A stretch of 64,000 nt of DNA from Takakia lepidozioides (Eukaryota; Streptophyta; Takakiopsida; Takakiales; Takakiaceae): NCBI GenBank assembly GCA_030704615.1, contig CM060732.1:74195053-74259052 (forward strand), written 5' to 3'. The notes under the pieces are model-generated. The model ran no database searches. It had not been told where the DNA came from and worked only from the letters and a program-made list of their open reading frames with translations. This document shows positions 11,946 to 22,959 of the stretch, in pieces. A program made the position numbers and the translations under genes. Numbering within the stretch: position 1 is the first letter of the stretch; each line of letters starts with the position of its first letter.

Positions 11946-12894
11946 GTAATTAGAAATTGCATATACAATACATTGTCCTCATTGTCAGTCCGAATTTTTT
12001 GTTATTTTTTATGATACATGTATTTCTCTCTAGTGTAAGGTAAAACAAATGGGGCAAATGACATGGTGTTGAAATCAGATTTCATGTTATCTTCCTGTCA
12101 TTTGATTTATCTATGTAATAGTTTGTACATAGATCTCTACTGCATTTCGTAGATCCCTTTACCTTAATACAAGTTCGACATGCACTTCAGCACTATCAAA
12201 TTTCATCATTAGTAAGATCAACCCTTATGAGTATTGTGGCATGTTATGTACACACAGGGTGACTATCTTTATCTCATTAGTGTTTCATTTCATTAGTGTT
12301 TCAAGTCTGAATGGGTAGTGTAGTGGTATGAACTAGGCTTGATACCCGATAGGTTGTGGGTTCTATCTCTGATGGACATTATGTTTTTGTAAAATAAAAA
12401 TGTTTCAGAAGATAGATATATAGATACTGCAAAACCTATGTAACAAGCTCCCTGGCATTGTCAAGCTCCCTAGCATTCCCTTAGCATTGCTCCATTTTGA
12501 ACTTCAAACTAGACTCCCACCATTGGAAGAGCCCGTACCTTCACCATTTGTATCTAACAAGGAGCCGTGCCTCGTCACTTTTTAATTTTTCGACCTTTTT
12601 TCTCATGTTGGAAAGCCATAAAAGCAACATGTTCCTCTCCCATTCCTACACTCACCCATGTGGAATAATAATACAATGAATATGGAATATTCTATATAGA
12701 ATATTCTTATTTCATCCTTTGATATTTTGACTATGGACCCTAAGATTAGATGAATCACAATTTTATTTATTTATTTTTGGTACCCTTATTTAAGTGTTGT
12801 GCATATAAAATTGTTCCTATGCATATCTAAAATTTGTATGCACGCATACATTCCTCCATATGCATGCATTTGTGTGCGCATATAGTATAGGCTA
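11946..12894. other. AT-rich 3' flank of MT1, no gene seen
   Basis: No gene recognised. It holds the SINE-like head listed separately and a self-complementary AT motif at about 12,680-12,710 (gaatattctatatagaatattc core). Confidence 0.4.
12306..12396 (+). repeat. tRNA-derived SINE-like fragment
   Basis: A-box-like tgggtagtgtagtgg and B-box-like ggttgtgggttctatctc are about 30 bases apart, followed by an A-rich segment. The head resembles a tRNA but no acceptor stem closes. The body is not shared with the other SINE-like fragments in the window. Confidence 0.45.
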
Positions 12895-13160
12895 CCTCGA
12901 TGAATGACGGATGGATAAGAGTAAAATGGATGAATGTATAATGGATGTTGAGCAATGACAAGAATTCATGACAGGAAGATGCATGACCAAAACTTTTGAC
13001 GAATGCACAACGTATATGAAATGAGTGTGGAAGGTTTGTGGGGTGGATTAAAGAGTACAAAGGATGAATGTACAATGGATGTTGAACAAAGGAAAACATT
13101 CATGAATGGAGCACGCATGAATACACTGTAGATGAATGCACAATGGATATGAGAAGAGTC
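12895..13160 (+). repeat. Degenerate ATGGATGAATG / ATGGATGTTGA minisatellite
   Basis: Several imperfect copies of atggatgaatgta and aatggatgttga spaced irregularly. They match the short array at 2.97-3.06 kb in sequence and strand. Region 13,161-13,641 has nothing recognisable. Confidence 0.5.
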
Positions 13161-13641
13161 AGGGAGGTTTGTGAGATGGATTCATACATATTGCAATTTA
13201 AATGAAAGTTGATTATGTGATTATTATTTGTTCTAAAGGAACAACTACGGTGGAAGAAGGGGATTCAACATTTTCCAGATAGTATGAAAATAAATATTAA
13301 AAGAATATAGTTCAGTCTGATTCTGAGTCAGTACAATGTATCCCCGCTTCCTCTGCATCTAAGTCTAAGTATTTTAGAACACCGGATCCACGCTAGATAC
13401 ACCTACGGCTGGGCAGTAAAAAGTCAGGGGATAGGGACTTGGCCGCGTGAAGTGTCATTGCTTCGGCATAAATAAGAAGCAGAAAATTGGAAAGGGGGCT
13501 GTCGAAAACAGACTCGCCAGAAATGACTGTATCTCCTGAAGATCCACCGCTGCCTATCCTGAAAGACAGGTTAAAAAAGTTATTACTGTAACTTTGATGT
13601 TATTGAGAAATTGAGTATGGCTCCCAAAGAGGGTTTAGCAC

Positions 13642-15495
13642 TTACTCACATGAAAAGACGTTGTCGACTTGCTTATCTTCGGGATCGTCATCATTTCGAA
13701 TTTGAATCCGATCAGTCTGTGTGCCTAAAGTGGAGCCAGACAAAAGGGGGAGGAGCACTGTGTTGTAGAGGTCAGAATCACCCTCCATGCCAAAAAGGCT
13801 TCTTCCGCCTGCCTTGCATGCATGGTAAGTTGCTCCTGCACCACACATGAGGACATGAACAGTTTGGTGGGGGGGATTTAAGCAGATGAAACTATAATTC
13901 GGAAGGGAAAGAACGAACATGTGGACACAGAAAGATCGACCACCCGTGCAGAGTGGTGGCTGCATGACTCCAGCAGTATTTGCATGAATGCTGGGGACTT
14001 TTCCTTTGCACATCTCCAGGGAGTGTCATCTGGTCTCTTCAGAGTCTGACTGGACTGCATGAAGTTGTACAAAATGTCATCGACATGGGGCTCATAGGGG
14101 GGGTTGACGAGATCTCAAAGCTGCGGATGGAGGATGGTGTCTTGGAGGTGCGAATCATGCGCAGGCAGATCGCCTCGAACATCCTCGTCTGCCAAAGATA
14201 GCATGTTAGTGTGGTAAACACAATCTATAGTGAAAGTGTGTACATCGGCTATTCAGAAATCAGACACAAAAAAATCATTTTTATCACGAATCGGTGATGA
14301 TCGTTGTCGATCATAACAGATTCTACTAGAGTGGAGCTGCAGAGAACATTGAAACTCATCATGAAAGCACAAGCAGAAGGGAGACGGCATACCAGCTGAC
14401 CAGGGAAACCCCCTTTCACAAGGTAGAGGCTGTTCACACAATTTCATGTACGCAAAACTTCAAACCCTGAAGACTTGAGGTATGATGCCAATGCCCGACG
14501 ACTATCATTGTCACATGACTGAAAAAGCAGAAGTGTCCCTGCATCAGAGAGGAAGTTATTACAGAACCCGAACACCCAACTCCAGTAGTTGTCCTCGAAT
14601 TTGTTCCAGCCTGGCGTCTTGCCATTTGGAAGAACTTCTGGCACGGCCTGGCCATCCGGGATGTCGAGAATGACAATGTCGGCCGCATATGTTTTCTGCA
14701 CACCGCACACAAAGGTGGGACTTGTGCTCACCTGCAACAGACATGTTTTTTTATAAGAACGATGGCAAGAATGTTTTCAAAGAACGAGACTGAAATACTG
14801 CCAACAAAACTTTCAGAGAAAAAGGAAAGAAACTGGAATTCTCACCAGATTGAGGAATGAGATTATATTGTCCCAGGTAGGCGAAGGCACCCCAGTGTAT
14901 CCTCTCTTTCGACTCTGCATCATCGACAGCCAACCCTCATTAACAATTTTCATCTCTCCTGCCGAATCAGAATGGGAAGGGTGTGGCTTGGCATCGAACA
15001 CGCACTGAACAGTGCGGGTATATCTTCCAGCGTAAAGCCTACCCACTCTCCATCTCATTTTCTTTCTCCTTCCCCTTATCCTTTTCCTTCTCTTTGGACT
15101 TGTCTTTGTCGTTTGGCTTTGCTGGTGAGATGGCTATGACATCAACAACCTTGTCTTTTGGTTTGCGGCCCGCCTTCTTTCCCTTCTGCGGCGTTCCCTG
15201 AGCATCAGGCTCCTTGGCAGCCAATGTTGCTATGTTTCGTTGGTACTCTTCGTCAGTCAAAGGCGCCAGCATCTCAGCGTTATTGTTCAAGTATTTCATA
15301 TGTTGTTCTTGAAAGGTCGTGTGCTCCGGTGGGCAGTCAAGGTACCACCCACAGTCTCTGAAGTGAAAAAGACTCAAGTCCTTCAATATCCCTACAGTAT
15401 ACATGGTTGGATCGTTTGCAGGGTCCGACCACATGTCAAGATAGTCTGGAATTCTGCTCAGGTGATTTCCTTCCATAAGCACATATTTCGTGTAC
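13642..15495 (-). pseudogene. MT3: C-terminal half of a DNA methyltransferase gene
   Basis: Minus-strand exons match the last exons of MT1. The exon from 15,495 begins after CAG and reads YTKYVLMEGNHL ... GWYLDCPPEHTTF (MT1 has GGWYLDMPKGTIPY). A lysine-rich linker (QKGKKAGRKPKDK and KDKSKEKEK) follows, with a frameshift near 15,055 and a donor at 14,846. The exon from 14,731 carries motif IV-like DIVILDIPDG, then WSWVFGFCNNFLSDAGTLL. The exon from 14,188 has a G7 run (14,097-14,103, plus strand) that shifts frame, then motif X-like KSPAFMQILLE and motif I-like VVDLSVST. The last exon, from 13,835, has CKAGGRSLFGMEGD. Upstream exons are absent: the coding block ends where the 15.6-16.4 kb satellite begins. 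No MULE lies beside it. Confidence 0.65.
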
Positions 15496-15619
15496 CTGAA
15501 AAATAGGAGATAAATCCCAACCCACCAAAGCGCTCAGTGAGTACGATGCAAGTAGCACAGAATGAAAAAAACATAGAATGAAATGGCTCTGAGAACTGCT
15601 CCAAGGACCTTTCAGGACC

Positions 15620-16400
15620 ACACGACTGCTCCGGATGTGAATGTCGTCAACGCCATTCAAAACATTCCATTCAATGATACTGTAAATACACCCTAATCCA
15701 CGTGAATGCAAACTATCGTTTTGGAATGACACAGACATAGAAGTGAATGTCGTCAACGACATTCACTTTGGATTTGTGAATACACTCCTAATCAAGCCTA
15801 ATTATTTCTCAAATGAAGCAAAATCAAAGGATGGAAATCAGAAACTCGAGTAAGGAACCCTCCCGGAAAACTCAATGCACATTCATAACGAACATATCAC
15901 TGAGGACCTCACAACAACACTGTATGTGAATGACGTCAACGCCATTCACAAAAATACCAACAAGGAACCAATTACTTAGCTCCCAATCCATGTAAATTCA
16001 AATTGTCGCTGGTGAATAATACAGACACAGAAGTGAATGTCGTCAACGACATTCACTTTGGATTTCTCATAACACGGCTTATCAAGCCTCCAGATTCCTC
16101 GCAAGAGGCAAAAACAATGCAGAACAACTGAATGTCTGCATTGACATTCAGCAAAATGAAGTGAGGAACCTTCACTGTAAACTCTATGGACATTACAAAA
16201 ATTTACATAACTCTGAGGACCTCTCAACAACTCCGGATGTGAATGTCGTCAACGCCATTCAAGGACATTATCAATTCTAATCAGGGACACTATAATTACA
16301 CCCTTAGATCCTAACCAGGTGAATTCATATACTCGCTTAAGAATGACTCAGACAAAGAAGTGAATGTCGTCAACGACATTCAATCTGGATCTATGATTGC
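15620..16400. repeat. About 300-bp tandem satellite with palindromic boxes
   Basis: Three diverged units, each with two palindrome-like boxes: gaatgtcgtcaacgccattc and the near-perfect gtgaatgtcgtcaacgac + attcac. The second box starts at about 15,743, 16,033 and 16,360. Text between boxes is also shared (gaggacctc, aatacacccta, aggaaccttc). It separates MT3 from the kinase pseudogene. Confidence 0.8.
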
Positions 16401-16597
16401 AATCCTTATGAAGCCACATTTTTTCCCAAAAAAAGTAGTAGAGTTTCCAGTATGACATTGCACCTGTACACAACTCGCATCCGTTTTCGGATCTCCGGCG
16501 GCCTATTTTTTTGCAGAAATCTACGAAGATACCATCTACATGCGTTCATTGTCGTTTTCTGAGGTTTTGGACCCTGTAGTGGGCAAAGGTTTATACA

Positions 16598-17900
16598 ATG
16601 TCGGGGGTTGTGAATTCAAGTTCTGGGGCAGGGTCGTCTGGGGATCGGAGGAAGAGAAAATGTGCCCACGAGCGGGATAGCCAGGTCAACAAGCCAGACT
16701 ACCCGGGACCGGATGCCTTGGATATGGTGAAAGAAGTAGTAGTGGATTATTTCAAGGGTAGGGACATGATGAGGCTGGAGAGTGCTTATGTCAGGCTTGG
16801 ATGGGAGGGGTTTCAGATTTTCCAGCAAAATATGGAGAGGAAAATGACAAACGTTTTGGCGGGGGCTAAGTGGATGGAAGACAGGGACAAACCGAAGTTC
16901 AATCGGTGGATCCAAAGCAGGGCGAAAGACGTCACGTGGAATTTGAGGCAGCTAATAAAGACATGGAAGGGTAGAGCAACCGAGGGTCGAGTGCCCTCCG
17001 CCGAAGCTGAGTTAATGCGGCATGTTGAGTATTGGGCTTGCTCGGCAAGTCAGAATTAACATCGCCGGACTAGGGTTGTCCTTTGGAAGGCGGGGTCATC
17101 GGGTGGGGGAGGCACAACTGGTCTTTATTACCTGAACTCTACTGTGAAGGTGGTAAAGATTGGCCCTTACAAAGAAGGAGGGTATGCTAAGGTCTGTCAG
17201 TGTAAGATTGTTGACGATTCTAGAATACCGGAGCGTTGGGAGCTAGCGGGAAAAAACCCAAGTCCAAAAATCCAGAAAAGGCGTTGAGACAACATAACGA
17301 CGAGTGTTTGGCAGTGAAGTTCCAACATCCAGGTGTTATTTCATATTTTGCTGTGAATGCACGTGAGATAGAGGGTTACACTCGCTGGTGGAATGGGGGG
17401 ACAATACGCGACATGATGAACCTTGACAGAAAATGGGGCAACGATTCGGACAATAGGGTGATTTTGGAACAAAGGGGAACGGAAGCAGAGTTCCAGGAAT
17501 GCGATCGTTTGCTTCGTTTCCGGAAAGTGCGCAGTAAACTTGCATGGGCACTGGTGTGCATCATGGATGTTGTCCACAAGAATGGTGTCATGCACAACGA
17601 TTTGTCCCCCGACAACATCTTGTTGCATTTTCCAGATGGCACCGAGGAGATCAAGATTGGGGTGTGTGATTGGGGCTTAGCCACCCCATTGGGCATACGT
17701 AAAGCCTCGCCGTACTTGTTTGAAAACCAAGACAAGCTGGACCGGGAACTCGCGGTGGGTGGAAAAAGATATTGCATCGTTTTTTAATGCGAATGTCACG
17801 CCCCCCCTCCCCCCCCAAGGACATGACGGCGGAGGCCTTTGCCGTTGGGAAGATAGCGGTACGAATAAAGGGTGGCGCTCATTATGATCAAAGTATGTTC
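16598..17900 (+). pseudogene. Protein kinase with novel N-terminal region, degenerate
   Basis: ATG at 16,598 opens a 153-codon frame (MSGVVNSSSGAGSSG, basic KRKCAHERD, then a helical region with FQIFQQNMERKMT) that stops at TAA 17,057-17,059. The same frame reopens at once into a kinase N-lobe (YKEGGYAKVCQC). A frameshift in an A6 run (17,251-17,256) leads to the C-lobe, with the catalytic loop HNDLSPDNILL and a CDWG in the DFG position. Another frame break occurs near 17,785, after which MTAEAFAVGK can still be read. So it is a kinase-like gene with at least three lesions. HND replaces the usual HRD. I do not recognise the N-terminal domain. Confidence 0.65.
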
Positions 17901-18318
17901 GAGGACTAATTTACGGGAGGTTGTTGGCATTCAATGTTACAAAGGTTATACGACAACAACAAGAATGAGAGAGTCACATTAGCCCATGTAGTACTTCGGT
18001 TCATGGGCAAGCCATTCAATTGGCCTGAGCCGAAAGACGTATATAGGACGGAGTAGACCATAGTCTCGTAGATATGAGATTTATGGCGGTACAATGGTTA
18101 TTTTATGAAGACATAACTCAATTTTGATCGTGCATGTAATAAATAAAGTCCCATTGTAAATACTACATTGCATATGCTCGACCCTGACACATGTCATCGC
18201 AACATAAATGGTTTGTGTACTGGCTCACTGTTTATATTTGTAATGTTCCAAGGTTTCGGATAGGGTTATAAGAAAACGATGTATTAGTTCCGTAAGAGTT
18301 AGACAATAAACCTCTCAC

Positions 18319-18504
18319 ATCTCATTCAACTGTGCGATACTACCATGAGAGGCATGGATCGGAAAGTAATAGGTGCACATGCAACCTCCGAACGTTTGAT
18401 ACTAGGTCCAGCGAATGGTCTACTTGAACGTGCGGAGGTTGCATGTACACCTATTGTTTTTTTTATCTATGTCACTCATGGTAGTGTCGCACAGTTGAAT
18501 GAGA
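18319..18504. repeat. 186-bp foldback hairpin with near-perfect stem
   Basis: The outer arm of 31 bases (18,319-18,349) pairs with 18,474-18,504 with one mismatch. An inner arm of 27 bases (aataggtgcacatgcaacct..., 18,368-18,394) pairs with 18,429-18,455 with two mismatches. It is either a foldback MITE or a small-RNA precursor. The interval 17,900-18,318 has no gene. Confidence 0.75.
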
Positions 18505-18539
18505 TATGGAACGTTTGTTGTCTAACTCATATGGAGCCA

Positions 18540-19227
18540 ATATATCATTTTCTCGGTACCCTGTCAGAAACATTGAAACATTCGAAGTTACCAACAGTGC
18601 CACAATACACGGCCGGTTTTGTTAAAATGACATCTGTGAGGTTCGAACGTATGCAATTTATTATTTACAATGAAACTTTATTTACTCGGGGGACCGGTAC
18701 TGCTGCTGGAGCGCAACTGATGGTGCGAGTTCTCTACTGATTACAGCTGTCACAATCAATGTCAACAATCATATTTACGGTAAGGTGTTTCATGTTATTG
18801 TTGTTCCTCTAGCTGAATTCTGTAGTACTTTTTTTGCTATTCCTGTGCCAACGTCCTCTGAGACTGTCATGTTCAAACGGACGTATCAGCCACCCCGGCC
18901 AGCTTGCAGGCTGCAGCCATAGCCCACCACAAATTGAATGAATTGGAGATTTTGTGCGAAGTTCCTGGTTTCATGTCCGTGGTGGCTGATATGGAATTCG
19001 GAATACGGCAGTCGCAGTGGACCTAATGTTGTTGGCATGGGAGTAGCAAAATGATTCCTAAAGAATTCAGCTACTTGAATATCGACAGTATGAAACACCT
19101 TGCAGTACATATGATTCTTGAGATTGTTTGCACGGATTATTTGTGATTGTGCTTTCAAGTGGCGAACATTTCCGCCATGGTACGGAAGAGGTGCATTGGC
19201 CTCATTAAACGGTTGATGTGATACCAT
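18540..19227. other. Facing pair of related coding-like fragments
   Basis: A plus-strand frame near 18,760-18,900 (NNHIYGKVFHVIVV, LAEFCSTFFAIPVPT) and the minus-strand frame 19,227-18,886 (HMYCKVFHTVDI, VAEFFRNHFATPMPT) encode similar peptides in opposite orientation, so the DNA forms an imperfect inverted repeat centred near 18.95 kb. An upstream plus-strand ORF at 18,345-18,740 may belong to it. The protein family is not recognised. Confidence 0.4.
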
Positions 19228-19514
19228 TTCACAAATGTATCACATCGCATTTGTGAAAATGTATCACATGAACCGTTCCATGTGGCCTACGGGAGTCTTC
19301 GATGGGTACGAGATCAATGTGGCCTACGAGATCTGTTTCCACCAACAAACATGTGATCATTTCAGAAGCGCTAGAACTTTGAAGCGACGATGGGCAAGGT
19401 TCTTCATCCAGATGTTCAACATGTTGAGGTCTTCTGTAATGTCTCTTGCTTCGTAATGAGGTGCTTCTCCAACTCTTATTTTTTCAATGTTAATATCTTC
19501 CATCTGGAACATAT

Positions 19515-19637
19515 CCACACATGCGTATATAAAGACTTAAAAAACCAAATGACCATCAAAACTGTAAGCTGGGGATGAGGCTTACAAAAGTGGAGATGGT
19601 CATTTGTTTTTTTAAGGATTTCTGCACACATGTGTGG
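19515..19637. repeat. Inverted repeat at the truncated 3' end of MULE B
   Basis: Arms of about 55 bases: ccacacatgcg ... aaccaaatgaccatc ... ctgtaagc against gcttac ... gatggtcatttg ... cacatgtgtgg. The loop is about 10 bases. It sits where copy B loses homology to copies A and D, so it may be an inserted foldback element. Confidence 0.65.
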
Positions 19638-19639
19638 GG

Positions 19640-22195
19640 AGCTGTCATGCAGGGAAACACGAGGCTTCGAGAAGTTATCACGGTCTGCCCTGTGGGAATC
19701 TGAATCCAAACCAGGTGGAGTGTTCAATTTCCTCTTACAGGAGCCGAATCTCTCCTCCCCTTCAAGATGTGGAACTCTAGAAACAAGTGGCGTTCCCTGG
19801 GCATACATGCTCACCGCCCGTGCTATCTTGATTGGATCCCTAGATCTGTTTGCAGCACGCAACATCAACTCTCATTTGTCCATACCCTTGCCACCAACCC
19901 CACCTTGTAAGAAATCACGATATCAGGTTTGTTGTTGCAAGGCACGTATCAAATCATCTGTTGTTGCCACATACAAATCCCGACCTCGTTTCCCAGACTG
20001 CTGCAACCATGCGTTGTGCACAGTTTCTGCCAAATTGCAAGATGGCATGTCCACCATTTCCTCAATGGACATGTTCTGTAAAGTGCAGAACCACACTTCA
20101 AAACAGTGAACAGAAAACAACATAAAGTAAGCGATGACACAATAAAATGGAAAGCAAATGTATGAATGAAGCAATAAATATAAGCCTCGTACCAATGGCA
20201 TGGCTGCTCCCTACTGTCTATACCGGAAGTGCCAAAACGCCAGCCAATCTTCCAATGCTCTCATACTCTCAAGTGATGCAGCTCCAGATGAGAACCACCA
20301 GGCACGAATTGTCTGGAACAAAGTGTTCGCCTCCTTCATTGTTCTAGCATCTTTGTACTCTTTGCACAATTTACGGTGCTGAGTCTGCATCTCTGGTTTG
20401 ATGTCCGACTTTGTATGTTTTTCCAGAGATTGTGTCCAATGGAATAGACATGTACGCTCTCTTCCTGGCATAGGCACTTTTGGGTCGCCCGATCCGAAGA
20501 CAATATGAACAGCTTTGAAATTTGCTTGAGCACTATCCGTCATGAAACCTGCGAAATTTGGAGACGGCAGCCCATGACACGTATCAGGGAATTCCACATG
20601 AGCTTCTGGGATTCCGTATCCTCGAATTGCATGTCACAAACTGCAATTGTCATAACTCGTTGGTACATTGGATCGTAGACATGACAAGCCATTGTTGTCC
20701 AATCCTTCACTCGTTTCACATGATCAAACATAAGAAAAGAGTTCTGCAAGTCCCCAGTCTTCTGCATCCGCTTCACGAGGCTAACCCCACTGCCCTCCCC
20801 AACAGTCAACATTTTGAAAAGAAAAACTTTGATGGCACCTTGACCTGGGAATACATTGTCCTGGATGTAATCGTACTTGCTCACTCGTTTCAATTCCAAA
20901 ATGTTGTCTATGTAGCCTCTGATCCCAGAGCCCATTCTCAATGCATTGATCCGATGCCGAATGTTAGGTGAACTTAAAGTGGAGAAATGATCCATGACCA
21001 GGTCCAATGTTGCACCATCAAGTTTAGTCCCCACAGAATCCCCTTCACTCAAAATATGGCTTTCCAAGAAGGACTTGCTTGCGCCAAGAGCAATTGCAGA
21101 TGTTGTTGCGGATGGATTTCTCCCGAACTCCTATTTAATCAACCTCGATACTGTCTCAACACTCTCCCTGTAATCCCCCTTCGAGACAGGATGGTTATGG
21201 AATCCGAAATGCACACAAGCTCTTGTCATTATTTTCAAACGGTGGACAACATAGTACATTCTTGCTCCGCAGAGCGCCAAGCAGGATGACACAAGTTTGT
21301 AGAATTTGCAGACGAAAGTGTTTGCCGGTGGAGGGGCAGTCCCAGGCTGAAATGGATTTTCCGCCAGACCCTCCCATTCGCTTTGATTATGAAAACCAGA
21401 CTGAAGAAAGTGTCTGCAATTCAAATTATCACACCTAAGGTGTCCATTGCAAACTGTCCTCCTGAAAACAAGCTTGTCATCATTCTGAATATTGGATGTT
21501 TTTGTTCTGCACCATGGGTGCCCGTCGTGTTTCTTGTCCATTCCATGCATCATGATTGTTACACCTCCAACTCGCGGAGGAGGAGGCAGCTCGAATAGGA
21601 TATCGCCATCAAAAGTCTCCGGCAAGAACTTCACAGGCACCTGCTTCAAAGATTCCCAATCAATTCCCCGCAACTCACTTTTGAATCTAGCCATTCATCC
21701 CATCGCCCGCAATTTTGGAATGACACTACAAATCTCTTCTTCATCAGCTTCTCCAACCAAAGTAGGAAGGACTGGATTTGGAATTTCACTTATGTCATCA
21801 TCGGACGAATCCGAAAGCTCAACGATTGGAGTGGAGGACGTCTGTTCTTTTTTCACCACCACCTCCCTCTTGTCTTCAACGACCGAAGCAGCAGTCCCGG
21901 GCGTCACATATGACCCAAGGGACTTTCGCCGAGGCTCTCCAAGTACTCTATATCGACCAGGACGCACTCTCCACTGGCTGATATGAGCCGTCTCATCACG
22001 GTTTTGGAAAGAGTATTTCAACAACTTCCCTTTAAGATCGTACACCTCTTTCTTCAAAAAGATGGAGATATTCTGCAGCTGAAAACGGGTAGCCAAGACA
22101 TGTTCCAGAACAATTGCAAATCCATTGTCAAGGACTTCCTGGGAGAACGACACTTTTTTGTCGTCAGAGAAGAACTCCGCTTCAAAGGAAGCCAT
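19640..22195 (-). pseudogene. Mutator-like transposase, copy B, truncated
   Basis: Start MASFEAEFF at 22,195. The N-terminal region has VLDNGFAIVLEHVLATRF, an acidic patch (LSDSSDDD), then a GCM/WRKY-like finger read without a break (DGHPWC; VCNGHLRC; SCLALCGARMYY; GFHNHP). The core has FDHVKR, GFMTDSAQANF and TCLFHW. An intron (20,076-20,192; GT/AG) precedes NMSIEEMVDMP. In-frame TGA or TAG codons lie near 21,696, 21,128, 20,209 and 19,924, with a frameshift near 20,580. Homology continues to about 19,640 (ELMLRAANRSRDP, LEGEERFG) but the SWIM finger is missing. It is closest to copy C. Divergent from MT2. Confidence 0.75.
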
Positions 22196-22959
22196 CTTCC
22201 TTCCTCGCGTACGTTTATACCTTGCTATCGCAGATCTAGTGTAAATCGGTTTACTGATGTCTCCAAAACACAATTGAAGAATGAGCAGAGAATATGGCGG
22301 AGGAAACTCAGACAATGACTGTGCATATTATGTTATTCTTTCCAGATATGCAGCCGTCCATTTTAATTACTTTTCTTGTGGCCCAGTGCTCAGAGTATCC
22401 CTAGGAGCAGTGTCGGCAGCTGTTAAACCGTTAATCAGAACCTCATCAATAAACCCAATAACAAAGCCGACTTCCTGGAAGCATGCCACAAGATCTAAGG
22501 ATGGGATTGCAGATTAAGTAAATGTATCTTTATACTACTACCAATGATCATGCGCACATGGAAAGTTCCAAATGTGAAACGAATGTGGGGTTTGGCTAAC
22601 AAGGATGACCGTGTATGATATTCCAAAATTTGTCATCAAACTCTCGTTCATTTACATTTATTTGTGTAAGACTGTGCGCTAAGATTTCTGGGATTCGCTG
22701 TTATTTTTAAATATTGAAACCGTTCTAATAAAGAACACGCTGTTTATTTTGGGCGACACACGTCAGACATCCATAACTGAATACGAACAGCTGTACACCA
22801 ATTGCTGGCATGTGCACTAATAAGGGAACGACTATGTGTAACGGTCACGCGAGAGGGAATCCGATGCTTCTAGAGACAAGCAACAACGCAGGCAATCCCG
22901 CAATAAATCGGGAGTCACTGCGTTTTTCTACTTTTCGCGCTTAGAGGGAGAGTGGTAGT
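22196..22959. other. Intergenic region between divergent MULE B and MT2
   Basis: About 760 bp with no credible ORF. It presumably holds both promoters. No ACGGCGCCGT/AATCCAATGT pair like those upstream of copies A and C is visible. The word tagtcaagct near the right end (22,954) recurs at 54,586, in the comparable position next to copy C. Confidence 0.35.
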
